Shown here: positions 28,753 to 36,711 of the stretch, one piece after another
Position numbering within the stretch: position 1 is the stretch's first letter
Layout of the letters: every line of letters starts with the position of its first letter
Assembly (NCBI RefSeq): GCF_002300165.1
Contig: NZ_MLCE01000037.1
Location: forward strand, 1 to 48,231
Reading direction: 5' to 3'
DNA: 48,231 nt
Source: Streptomyces sp. Tue6028
GTDB taxonomy: Bacteria > Actinomycetota > Actinomycetes > Streptomycetales > Streptomycetaceae
The notes under the pieces: model-generated
Told to the model about the DNA's origin: nothing
Database searches by the model: none
The model's input: only the letters and a program-made list of their open reading frames with translations
Made by a program: the position numbers and the translations under genes

Positions 28753-29769
28753 TCAGGGACGTCCGTGCGCCGGGACGCGTTCGTCCTCGGGCACCGGGCC
28801 CGGTGCGGTTCCCTCTCCGAAGGGCCGCCCGCCGAGCCGTTCGCGGTGATGGGGCGTCAGCCAGCCCGCCAGGTCCGGTCCGAGGGGGACGATCCCGGTC
28901 GGGTTGATACCGGTGTGGACTTGGTAGTAGTGCCGTTTGATGTGGTCGAAGTCGACGGTGTCACCGAATCCCGGCGTCTGGTAGAGGTCACGGGCGTACG
29001 CCCACAGGATCTGGTTCTCCGTCAGCTTCCAGCGGTTGCACTTGAAGTGGCCGTGGTAGACGGCGTCGAAGCGGACGAGCGTGGTGAACAGCCGGATGTC
29101 CGCCTCGGTGATCGCGTCGCCGACCAGGTAACGGCGGTCCGCCAGCCGCCCGGCCAGCTGCTCCAGACGACGGAAGACCCCCGCGCAGGCTTCCTCGTAC
29201 TCCTCCTGCCCCGTCGCGAAACCCGCCCGGTACACACCGTTGTTGACGTCCTCGTAGACGCCCGCCACGACCTCGTCGATCTCACCCCGCAGCCGTTGCG
29301 GGTAGAGGTCCGGTGCCCCTTCCCGGTGCAGGGCCGTCCACTCGGTGGCGAGGTCCAGCGTGATCTGCTGGTAGTCGTTGGTGACCAGCCTGCCGCTGGG
29401 CACGTCCACCACGGCCGGCACGCTGACACCGCCGGGGTAGTCCTTCTCCCGTGCGTCGTAGGCCTCGCCGAGGAAGCGGATGCCGAGCACCGGGTCCCGG
29501 CCGTCCGGGTCCAGGGTGAAGCGCCAGCTCCGGTCGTCCTGGACGGGATCGGTCACCGCCAGTGACAGGGCGCCCTCCAGACCGAGCAGCCGCCGCGAGA
29601 TCAGCGCGCGGCTCGCCCAGGGGCAGGCACGGCTGACGACCAGCCGGTAGCGCCCCGCCTCCACCGGCCAGCCGTCGCGGCCGTCCGCCGTGATGCGGTC
29701 CGCGAAGTGGCTCCGGGACCTTTTGAACGCCTTCTTGCCGAGACTCGCGTTGCCCGCGCTCTCGCCCAT
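28753..29769 (-). CDS. Glutathionyl/mycothiol-hydroquinone reductase-like (ECM4/YqjG)
   Basis: A 338-residue Xi-class glutathione-transferase-like protein. The active-site motif RACPWASRALI carries the catalytic Cys, and LFTTLVRFDAVYHGHFKCN and LYQTPGFGDTVDFDHIKRHYY are conserved in the ECM4 group. Since streptomycetes make mycothiol rather than glutathione, the natural thiol substrate may differ. ATG 29769 gives the usual family start (MGESAG), with GGGAGG about 9 bases upstream. Divergent from the cation efflux gene. Confidence 0.9.
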   Translation of the reverse strand: MGESAGNASLGKKAFKRSRSHFADRITADGRDGWPVEAGRYRLVVSRACPWASRALISRRLLGLEGALSLAVTDPVQDDRSWRFTLDPDGRDPVLGIRFLGEAYDAREKDYPGGVSVPAVVDVPSGRLVTNDYQQITLDLATEWTALHREGAPDLYPQRLRGEIDEVVAGVYEDVNNGVYRAGFATGQEEYEEACAGVFRRLEQLAGRLADRRYLVGDAITEADIRLFTTLVRFDAVYHGHFKCNRWKLTENQILWAYARDLYQTPGFGDTVDFDHIKRHYYQVHTGINPTGIVPLGPDLAGWLTPHHRERLGGRPFGEGTAPGPVPEDERVPAHGRP

Positions 29770-29875
29770 GCGGTGTCGCCTCCCTGCTGTGCCCTGATAC
29801 GGGTGCCCAGGTGAACGGGCTCGATTCAGGCCGCCACCACGGTGTGAGGTACGCGGACCCGGGAAGCCGGACGGT

Positions 29876-31066
29876 GTGCGCAACGACCCGAGGAACAGGC
29901 CGAACGGCTCGCCCCTGGACCGCCCGGATCGGCTGTCCCCTCCGCGTGGCCGGGACCGCCCGGATCAGCCGTCCCTTCCGCGAGACCGGGACCGCCCCGA
30001 TCCTCCGAGCCGCCCCGATTCCGCCGACCGGCCGGCGCCCCCGGATCACCCGGCTCCCCCTGATCACTCGGCTCCATCGGACGGTTCGTCCTCCTCGGGC
30101 GGATCGGACCGGAAGACCCGGGTCACCGTGCTGGTGGCACTGGGTGCCAATCTACTGATCGCCGCGGCCAAGGCGGTAGGAGGCCTGCTCGCGGGTTCAC
30201 CGGCCCTCCTCTCCGAGGCGGCGCACTCCGTGGCCGACAGCCTGAACGAGGTGTTCCTCCTCGCGGCCCTGCGGCGCAGCCGCCGCCCCGCCGACAGCCG
30301 GCACCCCTTCGGCTACGGCAAGGAGCGGTTCTTCTGGTCCCTGCTGGCCGCGGTCGGCATCTTCGTCATGGGTGGCTGCTTCTCCTTCTTCCAGGGGATC
30401 GAGGCACTCAGGAACGGCGCCGAGGAGTCCCTCGGCGGCTACCGCGCCGGGCTCGTGGTCCTCGGGGTGGCCTTCCTCGCCGAGGGCGCCTCCCTGTGGA
30501 GGGCGCTCCATCAGGCGCACCGGCAGGGCGGCACGGACGGCATGCGGGACCCCGCGCTGCGCACGGTCGTCGCCGAGGACGGCACGGCGGTGCTCGGTGT
30601 GGTCCTCGCCATGGCCGGCATGGCGCTGCACATGGTCACCGGCCAGGTCGTCTGGGAGGCCGCCGCCTCCCTCGCCATCGGGGCGCTCCTCATGTACGTC
30701 GCCTACCGGCTGGGCCGCGAGGCACGCGACCAGTTGATCGGCCGGGCCGCCGACGAGGAGCAGCGCGGCAGGATCCGCGCCCTGTTGGAGGCGCAGCCCG
30801 AGATCGACAGCGTGGAGGCGCTGCTCACCATGGAGCTGGGTCTGGACTCGACACTGGTCGCCGCGCGGATCGACCTCGTCCCCGGGCTCGACAGCGAGGA
30901 GGTGGAGGACGTCGCGGTGCGCATCAAGCGCTCCGTCGCCCACACGTTCCCGGATGCCGACCAGATCTTCCTCGACGTCACCGACGCGCGGACGGCACGG
31001 GCGGCCGCACGCGGCGCGCGGGCAGCGGAAAGCCCCGCCGCGACGGGGGAGCGCGACGGGGCCTGA
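29876..31066 (+). CDS. Cation diffusion facilitator (CDF) transporter
   Basis: A 396-residue divalent metal efflux protein. TM2 has the HxxxD site SEAAHSVADSLNE, and TM5 corresponds to the region DGTAVLGVVLAMAGMALH; six membrane helices are followed by a cytoplasmic CDF domain. A 75-residue low-complexity N-terminus rich in Asp, Arg and Pro precedes TM1, including 12-residue repeats. GTG 29876 is the start that includes it; its ribosome binding site (GGAAG) is weak, so a downstream start cannot be excluded. Likely substrates are Zn, Mn or Fe. Confidence 0.88.
   Translation: MRNDPRNRPNGSPLDRPDRLSPPRGRDRPDQPSLPRDRDRPDPPSRPDSADRPAPPDHPAPPDHSAPSDGSSSSGGSDRKTRVTVLVALGANLLIAAAKAVGGLLAGSPALLSEAAHSVADSLNEVFLLAALRRSRRPADSRHPFGYGKERFFWSLLAAVGIFVMGGCFSFFQGIEALRNGAEESLGGYRAGLVVLGVAFLAEGASLWRALHQAHRQGGTDGMRDPALRTVVAEDGTAVLGVVLAMAGMALHMVTGQVVWEAAASLAIGALLMYVAYRLGREARDQLIGRAADEEQRGRIRALLEAQPEIDSVEALLTMELGLDSTLVAARIDLVPGLDSEEVEDVAVRIKRSVAHTFPDADQIFLDVTDARTARAAARGARAAESPAATGERDGA
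29918..30007 (+). repeat. 36-bp repeats in the CDF N-terminus
   Basis: Two 36-bp units (29918-29953, 29954-29989) and a partial third encode DRPDRLSPPRGR, DRPDQPSLPRDR and DRPDPPS. The strong DNA similarity shows recent tandem expansion in the disordered N-terminal tail. Confidence 0.7.
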
Positions 31067-31166
31067 CGCTCGGGTGCCCGGCACCTGGCGGATCATGCGC
31101 ACCGATTCCAAGATTTTCCGGCGGTGGTACGGACGCCGGTGACGGCCCGTCCCGCAGGCGTGGGGA

Positions 31167-31610
31167 TCAGCCCGACGGCTCCAGCAGGAAGACGGGGATG
31201 ACCCGGTCGGTCTTCTGCTGGTACTCGGCGTACGGGGGGTACGCCGCGACGGCCCGCTCCCACCACTGGGCCTTCTCGTCGCCGCTGAGCTCACGGGCCG
31301 TCATGTCCTGGCGCACGGGGCCGTCCTGGAGCTCCACGTGCGGGTCGGACAGGACGTTGTGGTACCAGACGGGGTGCTTGGGGGCGCCGCCCTGCGAGGC
31401 GACGACGGCGTACCTCCCGTCGTGCTCGACGCGCATCAGCGGCGTCTTGCGGATCTTCCCGCTCTTGGCGCCGCGGGTCGTGAGGATGATGACGGGCAGG
31501 CCCGTGTCGAGCAGCGTCGTCCCCTTGGTCCCGCCGGAACTCTCGTACAGCTCCACCTGGTCCCGCACCCACTGAGCCGGGCTGGGCTCGTACTCGCCCT
31601 CGAGCGGCAT
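31167..31610 (-). CDS. Deazaflavin (F420)-dependent nitroreductase-family protein
   Basis: A 147-residue DDN/FDOR-B-like protein with the split-barrel fold: VIILTTRGAKSGKIRKTPLMRVEHDG and YAVVASQGGAPKHPVWYHNVLSDPHVELQDG are the canonical F420-binding segments. It would transfer hydride from F420H2 to an unknown acceptor. ATG 31610 is the conserved family start; the open frame continues upstream without support. Confidence 0.92.
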   Translation of the reverse strand: MPLEGEYEPSPAQWVRDQVELYESSGGTKGTTLLDTGLPVIILTTRGAKSGKIRKTPLMRVEHDGRYAVVASQGGAPKHPVWYHNVLSDPHVELQDGPVRQDMTARELSGDEKAQWWERAVAAYPPYAEYQQKTDRVIPVFLLEPSG

Positions 31611-31737
31611 GGCTTCCGTCCCATCGTCGTGTCGTAGCCGGTCGTGCTGTCGGCACGATTCAACACCAGTGCGGACGCCGATCCTCCACAACGCCGCCCC
31701 GCGCGTCCTCCTGCCGCGCGGGGCGGCCCCGGACCGT

Positions 31738-32370
31738 TCACGGCGCGGCCAGGAGCATGCGGACGGCGAGCGCCGTGATCACCGCGCTGGACGCGAGCGC
31801 CGTCACCAGCCGTCCCCGGTGTCCGGTCAGGGCGCGGCCGAGCAGTGCTCCGCCGCAGGCCAGCACGAGCTGCCAGCTCGCGGACGCGGCGAACGCGGCG
31901 AGCACGAACACCCCCTGTTCCAGGGGAGCCGCCGCGTCGGCGGAGCTGCTGCCGAGCACCAGCGCCGCGAAGTACACGACGGTGGTCGGGTTGAGCAGTG
32001 TGATGCCGAGCAGCGCCAGGTAGGCGCGGGCCGGCCGGGGCGGGTCCTGTCCCGTCCGGGCGGCCGATCGCCGCCCGCGGTACTGACGGACCGCGGCGAT
32101 CGCACCCCGGACCGCGAGCACGGCCAGGACGAGCACCGAGGCCCACCGCAGCGGGACCATGACCGGCCGCAACGTGGCCGCGAGCGCCGCACCGCCCAGC
32201 GCTGCGACCAGGGCGTACAGCCCGTCCGCGGTCGCGACGCCGAGCGCCGCGCAGGCGCCTGTCCGAAGGGACGTACGTGCGGTGAGGGACACTAGATATG
32301 TCGCGACGGCCCCGACGGGCATGGCGATGCCATAGCCCGCGACGAGCCCCGCGACGAGCGCGGCGGTCAC
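31738..32370 (-). CDS. LysE-family exporter
   Basis: About 210 residues with six hydrophobic helices. VAGLVAGYGIAMPVGAVATYLV at the start and LGITLLNPTTVVYFAALVLG in the middle are diagnostic of LysE/RhtB exporters. The frame is open to 32493 (251 residues), but the first 40 residues there are not membrane-like. GTG 32370 gives the usual family length, though its ribosome binding site is poor, so the start is uncertain. Confidence 0.83.
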   Translation of the reverse strand: MTAALVAGLVAGYGIAMPVGAVATYLVSLTARTSLRTGACAALGVATADGLYALVAALGGAALAATLRPVMVPLRWASVLVLAVLAVRGAIAAVRQYRGRRSAARTGQDPPRPARAYLALLGITLLNPTTVVYFAALVLGSSSADAAAPLEQGVFVLAAFAASASWQLVLACGGALLGRALTGHRGRLVTALASSAVITALAVRMLLAAP

Positions 32371-32637
32371 GACCGAGGGAGCGAGGGCCTCCGCGGTCGG
32401 CCGGGCTGCTGCTGGACCCGCACCGGACGAGCGGCGGCGGAAGTCGGCGGCAGAAAGGCTTCGATCGTGGGCATGGGCAGATCCTCGGGCCACCGGATCC
32501 GCCCACGCAAGCCAATTACGCGAGGGCCGCGCCGAGGGAGATCAGGCCACGCGGAGACCGCCGGGCCCGTCGCACGGGCCGGAAGTCCGAGGAAACAGGA
32601 GGTCCGCCGCACGGGCTTCGGACAGATCGCCGGTCCG

Positions 32638-32686
32638 GGGCATCTGGCCGAACTTCGCGTGGCCGTCTAGATGCCCCGGGCATCTA
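32638..32686. promoter_or_regulatory. Operator upstream of the CYP105/ferredoxin pair
   Basis: TAGATGCCC-C-GGGCATCTA (32668-32686) is a perfect 9-bp inverted repeat 43 bases before the P450 start. A matching half-site GGGCATCT lies at 32638-32645, 40 bp upstream of the right half. The surrounding gap (32371-32728) contains no gene. The palindrome suggests tight, inducible control by a dimeric repressor not encoded next door. Confidence 0.6.
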
Positions 32687-32728
32687 ATGAAGATCGGCAA
32701 GAGGGAACCAGCGCTTGCGAGGTCATCC

Positions 32729-33931
32729 ATGACAGAACCCCTCACGACAGATCCGGTTGCCTTCCCCCAGGACCGCACGTGTCCCTACCACCCGCCCACC
32801 GCCTACGACCCGCTGCGTGAGGCGCGCCCGCTCTCACGGGTCTCCCTGTTCGACGGCAGGACCGTGTGGGTCGTCACAGGTCACGGCGCCGCCCGCGACC
32901 TGCTGGCCGACCCACGGCTCTCGTCGGACCGCACCCGGCCCGCCTTCCCGGCGCCGACACGACGGTTCGCCGAGGTCCGCAACCGCCGTGTCGCGCTGCT
33001 CGGTCTCGACGACCCCGAGCACCGCACCCAGCGGCGGATGCTGGTCCCGAGCTTCACCCTCAAACGGATCGCCGGTCTGCGGCCGCGCATCCAGGAGACC
33101 GTCGACCGCCTCCTGGACCGGATGGAGCGACAGGGCCCGCCCGCGGAGCTGGTGGACGCCTTCGCGCTGCCCGTGCCGTCCATGGTCATCTGCGCCCTGC
33201 TCGGCGTGCCCTACGAAGACCACGACTTCTTCGAGGAGCAGTCCCGCAGGCTGCTGCGCGGGCCCACCGCGGCCGACACGGAGAAGGCGCGCGAAGCCCT
33301 GGACGCGTACTTCGGCGCCTTGATCGACCGCAAGCACGGCGGACAGGGCGACGGGCTCCTCGACGAGCTCGTCCGGGACCGGCTGAGCGAGGGGGCGCTG
33401 GACCGCGAGGAGCTGATCTCGCTGGCCACGATCCTGCTCGTCGCCGGGCACGAGACCACGGCCAACATGATCTCGCTCGGCACGTTCACCCTGCTGAGGC
33501 ACCCGGAGCAGCTGGCCGAACTGCGGGCCGAGCCGGCCCTGATGCCCGCCGCCGTCGAGGAGCTGCTGCGCTTTTTGTCCATCGCGGACGGTCTGCTGCG
33601 CGTCGCCGTCGAGGACATCGAGACGGCGGGGACGACCATCCGTGCCGGCGACGGCGTCGTCTTCTCCACCTCGGTCATCAACCGCGACGAGCACACCTTC
33701 CCGGAACCGGACGACCTGGACTGGCACCGTTCCACCCGCCAGCACCTCGCGTTCGGCTTCGGCATCCACCAGTGCCTGGGCCAGAACCTGGCGCGCGCCG
33801 AGATGGAGATCGCGCTGCTGTCGCTCTTCGACCGCTTCCCCGGGCTGCGGCTCGACGCACCGGCGGACACCATCGCGTTCAAACCCGGGGACACGATCCA
33901 GGGGATGCTGGAACTCCCCGTGACCTGGTAA
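32729..33931 (+). CDS. CYP105-like cytochrome P450
   Basis: A 400-residue P450 with all hallmarks: I-helix VAGHETTANM, K-helix EELLR, and heme loop FGFGIHQCLGQNLARAEMEIAL with the Cys ligand. The N-terminus (CPYHPPTAYDPLREARPLSRVSL, DGRTVWVVTGHGAARDLL) and the adjoining ferredoxin are typical of CYP105, which hydroxylate xenobiotics and secondary metabolites. ATG 32729 follows GAGG (32719-32722) by 6 bases. It forms an operon with the ferredoxin gene 13 bases downstream, as in the S. coelicolor CYP105D5 pair. Confidence 0.93.
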   Translation: MTEPLTTDPVAFPQDRTCPYHPPTAYDPLREARPLSRVSLFDGRTVWVVTGHGAARDLLADPRLSSDRTRPAFPAPTRRFAEVRNRRVALLGLDDPEHRTQRRMLVPSFTLKRIAGLRPRIQETVDRLLDRMERQGPPAELVDAFALPVPSMVICALLGVPYEDHDFFEEQSRRLLRGPTAADTEKAREALDAYFGALIDRKHGGQGDGLLDELVRDRLSEGALDREELISLATILLVAGHETTANMISLGTFTLLRHPEQLAELRAEPALMPAAVEELLRFLSIADGLLRVAVEDIETAGTTIRAGDGVVFSTSVINRDEHTFPEPDDLDWHRSTRQHLAFGFGIHQCLGQNLARAEMEIALLSLFDRFPGLRLDAPADTIAFKPGDTIQGMLELPVTW

Positions 33932-33944
33932 GAGGCTTTCGGGC

Positions 33945-34145
33945 ATGAACATCGAGATCTCGATCGACAAGAACGTGTGCATCGGCGCGGGACAGTGCGC
34001 GCTGGCCGCCCCGAACGTCTTCACGCAGGACGACGACGGATTCAGCGAGCTGCTGCCCGGTCGCGAGGACGGCGGCGGCGACCCCATGGTGCGGGAGGCG
34101 GCGCGGGCCTGCCCGGTCGGCGCCATCACGGTGACCGGGACCTGA
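33945..34145 (+). CDS. 3Fe-4S ferredoxin partner of the P450
   Basis: A 66-residue ferredoxin with three cluster cysteines, Cys12 and Cys18 in CIGAGQC and Cys56 in ACPVGAI; the fourth position is Ala, as in SoyB-type 3Fe-4S ferredoxins that feed electrons to CYP105 enzymes. Thirteen bases after the P450 stop. A ferredoxin reductase must be supplied elsewhere. Confidence 0.94.
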   Translation: MNIEISIDKNVCIGAGQCALAAPNVFTQDDDGFSELLPGREDGGGDPMVREAARACPVGAITVTGT

Positions 34146-34163
34146 GGGCGGACGCGCCGGCCG

Positions 34164-34844
34164 TCACCGCTCCAGGACGGCGAGCTCCAGGCGGCGCAGG
34201 CGTCCGGGGTCGGCGATCACCTCGTACGCCGTGATCCGTTCGTCCTCGACCCTCAGGGTGAGGGCGATGCGCAGCCGTCCGCGCGGGGCGACGACCAGTC
34301 CCACGGTTCCGTCGACCAGCGCGGTCGCCGCGTGACGCGCCCGCTCCCGCAGGAACACCGTCTCCTCGGCGACCGCCCGCGCGCCACGGACCACCGTCGC
34401 CGTGCCGGCAGGCACGGTGACGGGGTCGGCGCGGCGTACGACGTCGGGGTCGAGCACCGCGAGCAGTGCCCCGAGATCACCGCCCCGGGCGGCGGCGAGG
34501 AACGCCTCGGCCACCCGCCGGTGCCGGTCGAGCTCGGTGCCGGGCACGACCGGAGTGCCCCGCACCTTGTGGCGCGCGCGGCTCGCCGGCTTCTTGGCCG
34601 CCACCTGGGTGCGGCCCACGACGGGTGCGATCTCCTCGAACGGCACGGCGAACATGTCGTGCAGCACGAACGCGATCCGCTCGGCCGGGCCCAGCCTGTC
34701 GAGGACCACGAGCATCGCGAGCCCGACGGACTCGGTGAGCTGCGCTTCGAGCGCGGGGTCGCCCCCGTCGTCCGCCTCGCCGATCCGGTCCGCAAAGCAC
34801 TGCCCGACGAACTCCTCCCGGCGCGCGGCACGGGAGCGCAGTAG
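34164..34844 (-). pseudogene. ECF41/SigJ-like sigma factor lacking region 2
   Basis: The frame reads from RREEFVGQCFADRIGEADD through ESVGLAMLVVLDRLGPAERIAFVLHDMF and VPFEEIAPVVGR (sigma region 4) to a SnoaL-like C-terminal domain ending VIADPGRLRRLELAVLER, which matches ECF41 factors. The roughly 80 residues of region 2, needed to bind the -10 element and core polymerase, are missing. No ATG or GTG exists in this frame before ATG 34715, and an in-frame stop lies at 34937-34939. It is either a truncated gene or yields only a 183-residue regulator from 34715. The junction falls in 34845-34966, next to the TetR gene. Confidence 0.7.
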
Positions 34845-34966
34845 GCCAGGTAGGGCGTCTGGAAGTCCAGTCCCTCGCGGGGCGCGCCCGGTTCGAGGGG
34901 CTCGCGGCGGCCTCGCTCGCGGCGGCGCGGGCGGAGGTCACGGCACTCGCCTCCTGAGCGGCACCC

Positions 34967-35584
34967 TCATCCCTGGCCGCCGGGCCGTGCCCCGCCGGCG
35001 GCGTCCCGCCGCCCGGCCGCCAGCAGCACGCGCGCCGCGTCCGCCGCCTGTCCCGCCGGCTCCGCGCTCCGTGTGATGCCGGCGGTCACCATGGCGCCCT
35101 CGGCCAGCAGGAAGAGCCGGCCGGTGAGCACGGAAGGGAGCCCGGCGTCGGACACGAGGCCGTCCAGGTAGTCCCTGAACGCCTCCTTGTGCGCCGTGAC
35201 CCGGTCGGTGACGCCGGGGGAGGTGGGGCCCAGTTCGCCGTACGCGTTGATCCAGGCGCAGCCGCGGAAACCGGGCTCGGCGAACCACAGTCCCAGCCAC
35301 TCGAAGACGGCCAGGATGCGCTCCTCGGGCTGTTCGTGGCGGTCGACGTGCTCGGCCAGCCGCCCGCGCCAGCGCAGGTCGCGCCGCTCCAGGTACGCCT
35401 CCACGAGCCGGTCCTTGGCGGGGAACAGCTGGTACAGCCGCTTGAGCGAGACCCCTGACGCGCCGCGGATGTCGTCCATGCCGACGCTCTGCACACCACG
35501 GCCGTAGAACAGCTCCTCGGCCGCGTCGAGCGCCTGTTCCCGGGCGAGGGCGAGGGCCTGGTCCCGGGCGGTCGTGCGGTCCAT
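34967..35584 (-). CDS. TetR-family regulator
   Basis: A 205-residue repressor with HTH VGMDDIRGASGVSLKRLYQLFPAKDRL and a C-terminal helical domain containing GFRGCAWINAYGELG, a common motif in this TetR subgroup. ATG start. It diverges from an NTF2-like gene across 103 bases containing two strong AGAACG palindromes, so it very likely represses both itself and that gene. Confidence 0.9.
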   Translation of the reverse strand: MDRTTARDQALALAREQALDAAEELFYGRGVQSVGMDDIRGASGVSLKRLYQLFPAKDRLVEAYLERRDLRWRGRLAEHVDRHEQPEERILAVFEWLGLWFAEPGFRGCAWINAYGELGPTSPGVTDRVTAHKEAFRDYLDGLVSDAGLPSVLTGRLFLLAEGAMVTAGITRSAEPAGQAADAARVLLAAGRRDAAGGARPGGQG

Positions 35585-35603
35585 GCGGGGGTCTCCTTGA
35601 CGT

Positions 35604-35657
35604 GAGAACGGTCGTTCTCTAGGTTAGCAGCCAGAGCGAGAACGGCCGTTCTCGCTC
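35604..35657. promoter_or_regulatory. Two TetR operators (AGAACG palindromes)
   Basis: GAGAACGGTCGTTCTC (35604-35619) has 7-bp arms. GAGCGAGAACGG-CCGTTCTCGCTC (35634-35657) is a perfect 24-bp palindrome. Both contain GAGAACG-N2-CGTTCTC, with centres 34 bp apart, between the divergent TetR and NTF2-like genes. Confidence 0.8.
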
Positions 35658-35687
35658 GTGATCCCGACACCGGACCGAGGAATCGCC

Positions 35688-36146
35688 ATGACCGACCGCC
35701 CGCCCCTGCCGCCCTTCACCCGGCAGACCGCCGCCCAGAAGGTCCAGGCCGCCGAGGACGCCTGGAACACCCGGGACCCGCACAAGGTCTCGCTCGCCTA
35801 CTCGGAGGACTCGGTCTGGCGCAACCGCGACACCTTCGTCACCGGCCGCGCCGAGATCGTGGAGCTGCTCACCGCGAAGTGGGCACGCGAGCGCGAGTAC
35901 GCCCTGCGCAAGGACCTCTGGGCCTTCGACGGCAACCGCATCGCCGTCCGCTTCCAGTACGAGGCGTGCGACGCCGAGGGTCAGTGGTGGCGCTCCTACG
36001 GGAACGAGCTGTGGGAGTTCGACGAGCACGGCCTCATGACGCGGCGTGAGGCCAGCATCAACGACGTGCGCATCGAGGAGAAGGAACGCCGGATCCTCGG
36101 TCCGCGTCCGGAGGCGGAGCGCGGGGCGCCCTTCCCCGTTCACTAG
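35688..36146 (+). CDS. NTF2-like DUF1348 protein
   Basis: A 152-residue SnoaL/NTF2-fold protein of the DUF1348 family (KVQAAEDAWNTRDPHKVSLAYSEDSVWRNRD; KDLWAFDGNRIAVRFQYE; SYGNELWEFDEHGLMTRREASIND). Function unknown; relatives are often induced with detoxifying genes. ATG 35688 lies 7 bases after GAGG; GTG 35658 would fall next to the operator and is rejected. Probable target of the divergent TetR regulator. Confidence 0.9.
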   Translation: MTDRPPLPPFTRQTAAQKVQAAEDAWNTRDPHKVSLAYSEDSVWRNRDTFVTGRAEIVELLTAKWAREREYALRKDLWAFDGNRIAVRFQYEACDAEGQWWRSYGNELWEFDEHGLMTRREASINDVRIEEKERRILGPRPEAERGAPFPVH

Positions 36147-36156
36147 GGTTTCCCGC

Positions 36157-36711
36157 GTGAGCGAACACGCGGAAAGGCCCTTCCTCTACGTCGTCGTCTG
36201 CGCGGCCGGCATCGCCGAGGACGTCGGCGACCTCATCACCACGGCACAGGAGCGGGACTGGGAGGTCGGCGTCATCGCCACCCCGCAGGGCCTCGGCTTC
36301 ATCGACGCGACCGCCGTGCAGGAGCGGACCGGCCGCCCGATCCGCTCCGCCTGGCGCGCCCCCGGCGACCCGCGTCCGTTCCCGGCCCCCGACGCGGTGG
36401 CCGTCGCCCCGGCCACCTTCAACACCGTGAACAAGTGGGCCGCCGGCATATCGGACACCCTCGCCCTGGGCACCCTGTGCGAGGCGTACGGGCTCGGCGT
36501 CCCGATCGCCGTACTCCCGTGCGTGAACGAGGCGCTGGCGTCACACCCCGCCTACCGCGCGAGCGTCGAGCGGCTGCGGGGGATGGGCGTCCGCTTCGGG
36601 GACCCGTACTCCGGTGAGCTCCAACAGGACGGCGGACGCCGGGAGTTCCGCTGGGAGCGGGTGCTGGACCTGCTCACCCCCGAGAGCGCGACGGGTCAGG
36701 GCCTGCGGTAG
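36157..36711 (+). CDS. Flavoprotein (PF02441-type decarboxylase fold)
   Basis: A 184-residue FMN-binding flavoprotein of the HFCD group, with LYVVVCAAGIAEDVGDLI, VAVAPATFNTVNKWAAGISDTLA (the PASANT-like substrate loop reads PATFNT) and IAVLPCVNEALASHPAY. Substrate unknown. GTG 36157, ten bases after the preceding stop, so probably co-transcribed. Its end overlaps the convergent glycosyltransferase by 16 bases. Confidence 0.85.
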   Translation: MSEHAERPFLYVVVCAAGIAEDVGDLITTAQERDWEVGVIATPQGLGFIDATAVQERTGRPIRSAWRAPGDPRPFPAPDAVAVAPATFNTVNKWAAGISDTLALGTLCEAYGLGVPIAVLPCVNEALASHPAYRASVERLRGMGVRFGDPYSGELQQDGGRREFRWERVLDLLTPESATGQGLR

